A stretch of 64,000 nucleotides of DNA. Source: Ignavibacteria bacterium. GTDB taxonomy: Bacteria; Bacteroidota; Ignavibacteria; Tepidaquicellales; Tepidaquicellaceae. Under the pieces are notes generated by a model. That model made no database searches and had not been told where the DNA came from. It saw only the letters and a program-made list of their open reading frames with translations. The position numbers and the translations under genes were made by a program. The stretch spans positions 744,001 through 808,000 of the forward strand of contig DATAJP010000003.1 in assembly GCA_036262055.1 (NCBI GenBank), read 5' to 3'. Position 1 is the first letter of the stretch; the number at the start of each line of letters is the position of its first letter. Of the stretch, positions 1-7,982 are shown one piece after another.

Positions 1-562
1 CAGTATTGGAGTTACTTAAAATTTCATTTGCAAAATTCATCATTGCGGGAAAATCTGTTTTCACATAAGAATAATTTATATTTGCGAGATTATCATTAAA
101 CTCTTTAAAGCTCGAAAAAATAAAATTTTTGTCTTTGAGATAAATATTAGATGCAGGAATTAAATAAACGTTGTCGGTTTCTTTGTAATTTGCAAGAATA
201 TTACTAACATATGTTTTTGCCTGGTCGAGATATGTTCCATTTGCATTTTTTATGTTCATGCTGAACGAATCATCTATGAATATCAAAGCAGTTTTAGTTG
301 CGGATGAATTTCCTGCAGAAAGGTTATTAACAACAGGTTTTGCAAAAGCAAGAACGGCAAATGTAATAATCAAAATGCGGCATGCAAGAAGCAGCAACTG
401 TTTCAGTTTTATTCTTCGGAGCTTGGATTTTTGCAGTTCTTTGAGGAACATTAATGTCGAGAACTCAACTTTTTTAACTTTGCGCAGATTAAAAAGATGA
501 ATTAATATGGGAATGCTGACCGCAATTAACCCCCACAAAGCCGCAACGTTAAGGAAAGACAT
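1..562 (-). CDS. BatA-like N-terminal membrane and vWA domain protein (partial)
   Basis: This gene runs off the left edge, so only about 187 N-terminal codons are visible. The start is the ATG at 560-562, read leftward. The protein begins MSFLNVAALWGLIAVSIPIL and continues into LFNLRKVKKVEFSTLMFL, which matches the N-terminal region of the BatA aerotolerance family. A second hydrophobic helix follows (LLLLACRILIITFAVLAF), then IDDSFSMN, the DxSxS metal-site motif that opens a von Willebrand A domain. The family is membrane anchored, with the vWA domain facing the periplasm; its exact role is unsettled. It is divergent from the plus-strand operon starting at 607. Confidence 0.75.
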   Translation of the reverse strand, partial: MSFLNVAALWGLIAVSIPILIHLFNLRKVKKVEFSTLMFLKELQKSKLRRIKLKQLLLLACRILIITFAVLAFAKPVVNNLSAGNSSATKTALIFIDDSFSMNIKNANGTYLDQAKTYVSNILANYKETDNVYLIPASNIYLKDKNFIFSSFKEFNDNLANINYSYVKTDFPAMMNFANEILSNSNT

Positions 563-606
563 TAATTTGAATTTTATTAGTTTATTTTTTTCACAAAATT
601 ATTCAG

Positions 607-1248
607 ATGAGCAAAAATTCTGCTGTTTTATTCCTCAACGGTAATAAAACGAATATCAAAATTATCAATAAGTTTTTAAGTAAAAAGTCATTAAAAGTCA
701 GTGCCGACGGTGCTTCGAACTATCTTAGGAAGCTAAAAATCATTCCCGATATTATCATAGGTGACCTTGATTCTATCACTGCGAAAAACTTAAAATATTT
801 TTCCAAAAAAAAAGTTAAAATTATTAAGCTTGAAGAACAAGAAACGACCGATTTTGAAAAAGCTTTAAATTATATTATTAGTCTAAAAATTAAAAAAATC
901 TCGGTTTTTGGTGCAATGAGCCGACGTTATGACCATACTTTGAACAATCTTAGCGTTCTAAAACGATATTACAAAAATAGCAGTATAACTTTATACGATA
1001 ATAAATACGAATCGTTTTACTGTGGCAAATCCTTATCCTTTAAATACAAAAAAAATAAGATAGTTTCATTTTTGGGCATACCTTATGCAACGGATGTAAC
1101 AACAGAAGGCTTAAAGTATCCTCTTAAAAATGAAACTCTGTATTTTGGAATTCGTGAAGGAACTTTAAATGAATCTGTTTCAGATGAAGTGAAGATTAAA
1201 TTTAAGAAAGGTGATTTATTGTTGTTTAAAAGACATTTTTGGGAATGA
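607..1248 (+). CDS. thiN: Thiamine pyrophosphokinase
   Basis: The enzyme transfers pyrophosphate from ATP to thiamine to give thiamine diphosphate in the cytoplasm. The 213-residue length is normal for the bacterial family. Visible signatures are ADGA near residues 33-36, GDLDS at 52-56 and QETTDFEKAL at 78-87, which form the magnesium and ATP site. It starts the plus-strand run, and its TGA stop overlaps the ATG of the downstream symporter. No TPP riboswitch-like leader is apparent in the 44 bases between it and the divergent gene. Confidence 0.88.
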   Translation: MSKNSAVLFLNGNKTNIKIINKFLSKKSLKVSADGASNYLRKLKIIPDIIIGDLDSITAKNLKYFSKKKVKIIKLEEQETTDFEKALNYIISLKIKKISVFGAMSRRYDHTLNNLSVLKRYYKNSSITLYDNKYESFYCGKSLSFKYKKNKIVSFLGIPYATDVTTEGLKYPLKNETLYFGIREGTLNESVSDEVKIKFKKGDLLLFKRHFWE

Positions 1249-2666
1249 TGATTCAATTCACGATATTAGATTACATTATAATTGTTGTATATTTTTTAAT
1301 CGCTATATACATTGGTTTAAAATCCAAGAACACTGAAAATTCCAAAGTTGATTATTTAGTTGCGGGAAGAACTTTGACTCTGCCTGCGTTTGTGGCGACA
1401 TTAGTTTCGACTTTTTACGGAGGTGTTTTAGGAGTTGGTGAATTTGTTTACACATTCGGGATTTCAAGCTGGTTTCTGAACGCATTCCCGTATTATTTTT
1501 TTATAATAATATTTGCTTTGTTCTTTGCATCCAAAATTAAAAAGACAAATATGTTCACAATTCCTGACAAGCTCGAAGCTACATATGGGAAAAGCGTGAG
1601 CTTGCTCGGAGCGTTTTTTATTTTTTTACTTACAACACCTGCCCCGTATATTTTCATGATGGGGATTTTGATGCAATTAATTTTTGGATGGTCTTTATTG
1701 CTTTCGGTAATTGTGTCGCTGCTGGTATCAATATTATTTTTGTTTAAGGGTGGACTGAAAGCAGATGTGAACGTAAATAAATTTGAATTCATACTAATGT
1801 ATGTCGGGTTTGCGGTCATCATACCTTTTTGTTTCGCAAATATCGGCGGCTTAAACTATTTGAGTGAAAATTTGTCAGACTTGCATCTTGATTTAACAGG
1901 GGGAAATTCACTTCAATATATTTTGGTTTGGTTTTTTATAGGGGCATGGGCAATCGTTGACCCGTCTTTTCATCAAAGATGTTATGCAGCAAAGACAGAA
2001 AAGGTTGCAAGAAATGGTGTGTTCATCAGCTTAATTTTTTGGTTTATATTTGACATGCTGACATTACTAACAGGACTTTATGCGGCGGCATATTTTTCAA
2101 ATCTCGAAAACCCGACATTTGCTTATCCTGTTCTTGCTGATGCGATTTTGCCTCAGGGAATAAAAGCATTATTTTTTCTGGGATTAATTGCAACGATTAT
2201 GTCGACGCTTCATTCTTATGTATTCGTTTCTGCTTCTACGTTGGGCAATGATGTATTTTCAAAAATTTCTAAATGGAACATTAAGATGAAAGGCGACAAG
2301 AATTTATATACTCAGGCAGGAATTTTAATCACGAGTATTATTTCATTATTAATTATTTTTCTTATTCCATCAGTGGTAGCAATGTGGTACACAATAGGCA
2401 GTCTTGTGATACCCGCTTTGCTTATAGGTGTTGTAACTTCTTATTCGAATAAGTTGCAAGTGGAGGGGAAATTTATTTTCTTTGCAATGCTTGCCTCGTT
2501 TTTTATTTCGCTTGTTTCATTTTTATACGGAAATATTAATATAAATGGAGGTTACCCGGTTTATCCATTAAATCTGGAACCGATGTATCCGGGGTTGTTT
2601 GCAGGATTGCTTATTTATTTAACAGGATATTTAATTCAAAGAAAGTCTAAGCTTAATAATGCTTAA
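1245..2666 (+). CDS. Sodium:solute symporter (SSS family) permease
   Basis: This is an inner-membrane protein of about 473 residues with roughly 12-13 hydrophobic helices. The N-terminal pattern (helix 1, then YLVAGRTLTLPAFVATLVST and FYGGVLGVGEFVY) is typical of the SSS family, which couples substrate uptake to sodium. The substrate cannot be read from sequence. I chose the ATG at 1245 because it overlaps the thiN stop in a classic ATGA arrangement; a TTG two codons upstream is possible. Its own stop overlaps the next start by 8 bases, so the three genes are probably cotranscribed. Placement beside thiN hints at thiamine or precursor uptake, but that is only inference. Confidence 0.82.
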   Translation: MMIQFTILDYIIIVVYFLIAIYIGLKSKNTENSKVDYLVAGRTLTLPAFVATLVSTFYGGVLGVGEFVYTFGISSWFLNAFPYYFFIIIFALFFASKIKKTNMFTIPDKLEATYGKSVSLLGAFFIFLLTTPAPYIFMMGILMQLIFGWSLLLSVIVSLLVSILFLFKGGLKADVNVNKFEFILMYVGFAVIIPFCFANIGGLNYLSENLSDLHLDLTGGNSLQYILVWFFIGAWAIVDPSFHQRCYAAKTEKVARNGVFISLIFWFIFDMLTLLTGLYAAAYFSNLENPTFAYPVLADAILPQGIKALFFLGLIATIMSTLHSYVFVSASTLGNDVFSKISKWNIKMKGDKNLYTQAGILITSIISLLIIFLIPSVVAMWYTIGSLVIPALLIGVVTSYSNKLQVEGKFIFFAMLASFFISLVSFLYGNININGGYPVYPLNLEPMYPGLFAGLLIYLTGYLIQRKSKLNNA

Positions 2667-5397
2667 AAGTTTTTCTAAAATATTTATAATTGGTTTTTTG
2701 TTTCTTTCGTGCAGCTTTCTCAGAGCACAAGATTCTACAACTTCAATAATTGAATTGGAATTAAAACCAAAGTATCAATTTGATTCTGTTCTCTTTAATG
2801 TATTTCCCGGAAAAATAAACAAAAACAAATATGCACTTGTGCTCAGCGGAGGCGGCGCAAGAGGAATATCACAAATCGGTGTGCTAAAAATTTTGGAGAA
2901 ACACGACGTTCCGGTTGATTTAATTGTAGGAACCAGCATAGGAAGCTTAGTCGGAGGTTTATATTCAAGCGGTTATAAACCTGTTGAACTTGAAAAAATG
3001 TTTGCTAAAATTGATTGGGAGAATACTTTACGCCTTTCAAATTCTTCCGTTCGTGAGAACTTATATTTTGAACAAAAACGAATCCAGGATAAGAGCCTTT
3101 TGACAATTTCTCTTGAGGGGTTCTCACCTGTAATACCAACTTCTCTTTCAAATGGACAAAACATTTTAGAACTTATTAACCTCCAGGTTCTTAATTCACT
3201 TTATAATGATAAAAATGACTTCACTAAATTAAAAATTCCCTTTGCAACAGTTGCTACAAATATAGACAATGGAGAAAGAGAGGTTTTAACAAAGGGAAAT
3301 TTGAGCGAAAGCATAAAGGCATCATTGACATTTCCTATAATTTATTCTCCTACCAAAGTTGGCGATAAAAATCTTGTTGACGGAGGATTAACTGCAAACA
3401 TTCCCACAGATGTTGCTGATGAGCTTGGCAGTAATTTTACAATAGTCGTCAATACAACAAGTCCATTAAGAGATGCAAAAGAATTAATTAACCCTCTTAA
3501 TACCGCAGACCAGATACTTTCGATAACTATGGATAAACTGAACGATATACAGTTATCAAAAGCTGATTTCATTATCACACCCGATTTAGGAGACTATTCA
3601 TCAAATGATTTCAGTAAAATAGATTTTTTAATAAATAAAGGAGAACAGGCAGCAGAGTTAAAAGTTAATGAGCTTTTGCATATTATTGATTCGCTTGAAA
3701 CAACCACGTCAAAATACTTCAATAATTTTGTTACAAATCCGAGATTGGAATACGATTTAAATTATTTTCCCCAGAATATAAATGACGAAGTATTTAATTT
3801 ACTAAACAAAAACTTTGTCAGGTTTACCGAAATAGAAAAAGCACTAAAGATTATTTATAAAACAGGGTATTACAAAAATGTATATGCAGTTACCGGAAGA
3901 GATGAGACAGGCGCATATATAAGGTTTTATGGAAATATGAATCCCGTTTTAAAGGAAATTAAAATTAATCAAGAATATAGTTTTTTAGATTCCTTGTTAA
4001 CGAATTTCAAACAGAACTTTGGTGGTTCTAATATTAATTCTGATTCTGCATTCCGGCTTTATGAAGATATACTCACAAAATTTCGTGAAAACAATTTTAG
4101 CTTTGCAAACATTGATAAGTTTTATCTTGAGTATGATACCGGAATTTTGGACTTAATTATAGATGAAGGGAAAATTGATACAATGATTATAACAGGAAAT
4201 TCAAGAACAAATAATTCTTTAATTATGCGTGAACTGACTTTAAACGCGAATAAGCCTGTAACAAGCTCAGAACTCTCCCAAAGCATGAAGAACCTTGGCA
4301 GTATGAACTTATTCAGGCAAGTCAGTTTAAATTATACAATAAATAATTATTACAAAAATTTGATAGTTGATTTAGTTGAAAAGAATACAAGAAATATACG
4401 TCTTGCAATAAGATCGGATAATGAAAGGAAAGTTCAGGGACTAATTGACTTAAGAGATGAAAATTTTCTCGGCACGGGAAATGAAATCGGGTTTAATGCC
4501 AGCGCAAGTGTCATTGGATATGAATTCAGAGGTGAGTTCAGGTCAAACAGGTTTTTTGATACTTATCTAACATATAATTTATCTGCATATTACGGAGCTA
4601 ATGATCTGAATACTTATATTGAGATAACAGATAACGAGGCGAATAGTTTCCAGCGTGAAAAAACCGGAACATACCGTGACTTAAGGAGAGGTTTAAGCTT
4701 TTTACTGGGGACGCAGCTGGAAAAGCTTGGTATGTTATATGGACAGTTTTTTTATGATTTTTATAAGCTGGAGACAATATCGGGCAGTAATGTAATTTCA
4801 GATGATTTGCGCATTTTAAAAATAAGAGTCGGAAGTTTTATAGACTCACAGGATAAGATTCCTTTTCCTACACGAGGTACTAAACTTAATTTATTTTATG
4901 AAACAAGCCAGAGTAATTTGGGAAGCAACAATAGTTACTCAAGATTATTTTTAAATTATGAGCAGAATTTTTCTTTAAAAAAATCTTTTACTTTAAAACC
5001 AAGATTTATTTTCGGATTTGCCGATAAGACAACCCCCTACCAGGACCAATTTTCAATGGGCGGCGAATCATCTTTTTTTGGAATGGTGGAAAATCAGCTG
5101 CGGGGGAGACAAATTCTTGAAACATCATTTGAACTCAGATATTTATTCCCTGTTAAAATCTTTTTCGATACATATGCTAAAATCCGTTATGACATAGGCA
5201 AAGTTTGGGAAAATGCAGAAGATATTCGCCTGAAAGATTTACGTCATGGAATCGGTCTATCAATTGCATTTGATTCCCCGATAGGTGAGGCATCCTTTTC
5301 AGTCGGAAAAACTTTCCTTATTAATCGCGGTTTGGCATCGGATTCATTTCTTTTTGGTCCCTACACATTTTATTATTCCATAGGTTATGATTTGTAA
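2659..5397 (+). CDS. Patatin-like phospholipase fused to a surface-antigen beta-barrel
   Basis: The protein has 912 residues. A signal peptide (about 1-23) is followed by a patatin domain with the oxyanion loop SGGGARG (63-69), the nucleophile motif GTSIG (91-95, Ser93) and the catalytic DGG (Asp241). Roughly residues 370-580 look like POTRA repeats. The C-terminal 300 residues are rich in alternating aromatic strands and end in a BamA/TamA-like barrel. Known relatives include PlpD-type (type Vd) autotransporters and the common Bacteroidetes patatin-BamA proteins. It probably sits in the outer membrane; whether the lipase is released is unknown. All patatin catalytic residues are present. Confidence 0.85.
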   Translation: MLKSFSKIFIIGFLFLSCSFLRAQDSTTSIIELELKPKYQFDSVLFNVFPGKINKNKYALVLSGGGARGISQIGVLKILEKHDVPVDLIVGTSIGSLVGGLYSSGYKPVELEKMFAKIDWENTLRLSNSSVRENLYFEQKRIQDKSLLTISLEGFSPVIPTSLSNGQNILELINLQVLNSLYNDKNDFTKLKIPFATVATNIDNGEREVLTKGNLSESIKASLTFPIIYSPTKVGDKNLVDGGLTANIPTDVADELGSNFTIVVNTTSPLRDAKELINPLNTADQILSITMDKLNDIQLSKADFIITPDLGDYSSNDFSKIDFLINKGEQAAELKVNELLHIIDSLETTTSKYFNNFVTNPRLEYDLNYFPQNINDEVFNLLNKNFVRFTEIEKALKIIYKTGYYKNVYAVTGRDETGAYIRFYGNMNPVLKEIKINQEYSFLDSLLTNFKQNFGGSNINSDSAFRLYEDILTKFRENNFSFANIDKFYLEYDTGILDLIIDEGKIDTMIITGNSRTNNSLIMRELTLNANKPVTSSELSQSMKNLGSMNLFRQVSLNYTINNYYKNLIVDLVEKNTRNIRLAIRSDNERKVQGLIDLRDENFLGTGNEIGFNASASVIGYEFRGEFRSNRFFDTYLTYNLSAYYGANDLNTYIEITDNEANSFQREKTGTYRDLRRGLSFLLGTQLEKLGMLYGQFFYDFYKLETISGSNVISDDLRILKIRVGSFIDSQDKIPFPTRGTKLNLFYETSQSNLGSNNSYSRLFLNYEQNFSLKKSFTLKPRFIFGFADKTTPYQDQFSMGGESSFFGMVENQLRGRQILETSFELRYLFPVKIFFDTYAKIRYDIGKVWENAEDIRLKDLRHGIGLSIAFDSPIGEASFSVGKTFLINRGLASDSFLFGPYTFYYSIGYDL

Positions 5398-5456
5398 ATT
5401 TAGTAACTTTATGAATACTTTTCCCGTATTATAACGTTATTAAATCAATACTTTAA

Positions 5457-7982
5457 TTGAGATTCCTCAATAAGCTACCCGATAATTATTTACGAGGCAT
5501 TATAATCACAATAACACTTTATTGCGTGATTATTATCGGCATTGTGTTTATTAAAGCTACATTTACCGACCGTCTTACTATTGATGACATAACAAAAACA
5601 TTTGAATATGACGGCAAGAAGCTTGAAAAAGGAGCTCTTGTCATTGATGTAAAAGAAGGCGGAGCGGGATATAACGCCGGAATCAGGGAAGGTGATACAA
5701 TTGTTTATGTTAACGGAAACGGATTTTTTGATTTTAATACTTTTCAAAGCACGCTAAACAAATCCAAAGACGGTGAGATTTTAAACTATACCGTTATCCG
5801 CAACGGTCAGCTTCTGAATTTCAAAGTAAAGGTATATAAATATTTCCACCTGATTTATTATGTATTTTTTACTTTATCGTTCGGATTTTTAGTCATCGGG
5901 TTTATTGTCGGTTATTCCAAACCTAAAGAGTATGTTTCCCAGATATTTTTTCTTTTGGGATGCGCTGCAGCGCTTGGCTTTAATGTCTTTGGAGGCATAT
6001 GGTATTATATAACCGTGGATTCCTTTATATGGTATAATTTTGCGTTTGGCGAAATATTTGTGTTCCCTCTTTTCTTTCACTTCTTTTCAATTTATCCGAT
6101 TCAATATAATTTCAGACTCAGAAAGAGCATCATTGCTTTTGCATATATTTATGTTTTCCTTCTGGTTATTTCGTTTTATTTCTTATCCTATCAGAGTGTA
6201 ATCTTAGGGAATTTGTTAAGAAACTTATTAGGTTTATCTCCTGTAATATTTTTATTTGCCGGCATAGCATTGTTCATCCGTTCATATACAAAAATTAAAG
6301 ACCCGCAGTTAAAAAAATCCCTGAAGGTCATAGCGATAGGGTTTTTAATTGGAGCAATCGGGTTAATCTATTATTTCTTTTTGTTTTCATTGATATATGA
6401 GAGATTCGGAATGAACCCGATTTTCAGACTGCCCACAATTCTTGTGCTTGCCATACCGCTTTCGTTTGGTTATTCCATCTTCAAATATAGGATTCTGGAT
6501 ACCGAGTTCATTGTCAAAAAAAGCCTTGTTTTCGGATTCGTAACTGCAATTACAATCTGTATTTACCTTGCGGTGCTTTATATAATCGATTCACTTCTAA
6601 GCCAATTTTTGGTTTCAAACAGACAGCTCATAACAATTTCTTTAATTATAATCATAACTTTTTCGTTTGATTTCGTAAATAAAAAAGTAAAAGAATTCGT
6701 TGACAAACAGTTTTATCGAGAGAGATATAATTACCGGCAAGCATTGCTCAAGTTCGCAGAAGAGCTTCCGTATATTAAAAACATAAATGAGATTTTAAGC
6801 AAAATCGGGAAATCGATTTATGAAACCATCGGAATTGAATCAATCAATATCTGGCTGAATGACAAATATTATTCACAACTGACTGAAGATGATGAAAATC
6901 AAAAAACAAAATCCGAGAAATTGAGCGAAGCATTCAGAGACCTTTATGCATATAATTCAGAACCGGTATCGCTTTATGAAGTGAATCTTGAGGAGCTGCA
7001 TATAAAACCCGTGTTAAAGCAAATCTTCACCGAAGAAAAAATTGTATTATCCGTTCCTGTTTTTCTGAAAAATAATTTACTCGGGGCGATTAATTTCGGA
7101 AAGAAAAAATCCGGCAAAGCATATTCTGATGAAGACATCGATTTGTTAAAAACTCTTGCCTCACAAAGCGCCATTGCATTTGAAAACGCGCGTCTTCAGG
7201 CAGAAGAGATAAAGAAAAGAAAATTTGAGGAAGAGCTTAGAATTGCCCAAACTATTCAGGAAGGGTTACTACCCAGCAAAAGAAATCTAATAAACGGAAT
7301 TGAAATAGATTGCTTTTACAAACCTGCAAAAATTGTAGGCGGTGATTTTTATGATTTGATAAAAATCGATAATGATAAGATTATTATTGTTGTTGCAGAT
7401 GTTTCAGGCAAAGGCATACCGGCAGCTTTGTATATGTCGAAGATTCAGGCAATGATTCAGATTGCAGCCAAAATTTACAAAAACCCGAAGGATATTTTAA
7501 TTGAAGTAAACAAACAGATAAAAAATAAAATTGAACGCAAATCTTTTGTTACCGTTGTGATGGCATTATTTGATTTAAAAACAAAGACTGCGAAGATTTG
7601 CCGCGCCGGACATCCTCCTGTTATTTATAAATCACACAATGGAACGAACATTATCTGGGATAAAGGCATCGGTATCGGATTAGTCCGAGAAGGAAGTCAA
7701 ATTAATGAAATCGGTCTATTCAAGGAAAATATGCTCGAGACAGAGATTAAATTTAAAGATGATGACTGTTTTATGTTTTATTCGGACGGACTTATTGAAG
7801 CAATGGATTTCAATAATGAACTGTTCGGAACCGACAGATTGCTAAACATTATTAACTCAAATTCGTATAATAATACCGGAGAAATGAAGGAAAAAATCAT
7901 TAACGCCGTCAATGAATTCAGAAACGGTCGCGAACAAAATGATGATATAACCTTTGTAATTGGAAAAATAAAACCCTTATGA
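5457..7982 (+). CDS. Membrane PDZ-GAF-SpoIIE (PP2C) serine phosphatase, copy 1
   Basis: The 841-residue protein has one N-terminal helix (about 13-33), a PDZ-like domain (about 45-125), a block of some eight or nine helices (about 132-405), a GAF domain (about 435-580), a short coiled coil, and a C-terminal PP2C/SpoIIE domain. The metal-binding motifs GDFYD (629-633) and ADVSGKG (647-653) are intact, so it should be an active cytoplasmic phosphatase. The TTG start at 5457 is supported by the downstream paralog, whose N-terminus aligns from the same residue (MRFLNKLPD versus MKFFNKFSD). The PDZ domain probably lies in the periplasm. Its target is unknown, since no anti-sigma antagonist gene is adjacent. 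Confidence 0.85.
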   Translation: MRFLNKLPDNYLRGIIITITLYCVIIIGIVFIKATFTDRLTIDDITKTFEYDGKKLEKGALVIDVKEGGAGYNAGIREGDTIVYVNGNGFFDFNTFQSTLNKSKDGEILNYTVIRNGQLLNFKVKVYKYFHLIYYVFFTLSFGFLVIGFIVGYSKPKEYVSQIFFLLGCAAALGFNVFGGIWYYITVDSFIWYNFAFGEIFVFPLFFHFFSIYPIQYNFRLRKSIIAFAYIYVFLLVISFYFLSYQSVILGNLLRNLLGLSPVIFLFAGIALFIRSYTKIKDPQLKKSLKVIAIGFLIGAIGLIYYFFLFSLIYERFGMNPIFRLPTILVLAIPLSFGYSIFKYRILDTEFIVKKSLVFGFVTAITICIYLAVLYIIDSLLSQFLVSNRQLITISLIIIITFSFDFVNKKVKEFVDKQFYRERYNYRQALLKFAEELPYIKNINEILSKIGKSIYETIGIESINIWLNDKYYSQLTEDDENQKTKSEKLSEAFRDLYAYNSEPVSLYEVNLEELHIKPVLKQIFTEEKIVLSVPVFLKNNLLGAINFGKKKSGKAYSDEDIDLLKTLASQSAIAFENARLQAEEIKKRKFEEELRIAQTIQEGLLPSKRNLINGIEIDCFYKPAKIVGGDFYDLIKIDNDKIIIVVADVSGKGIPAALYMSKIQAMIQIAAKIYKNPKDILIEVNKQIKNKIERKSFVTVVMALFDLKTKTAKICRAGHPPVIYKSHNGTNIIWDKGIGIGLVREGSQINEIGLFKENMLETEIKFKDDDCFMFYSDGLIEAMDFNNELFGTDRLLNIINSNSYNNTGEMKEKIINAVNEFRNGREQNDDITFVIGKIKPL

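Noticed and set aside
252-500. An 82-codon plus-strand open frame at the left edge
   Set aside because: The opposite strand encodes a clear BatA-like protein through the whole stretch.
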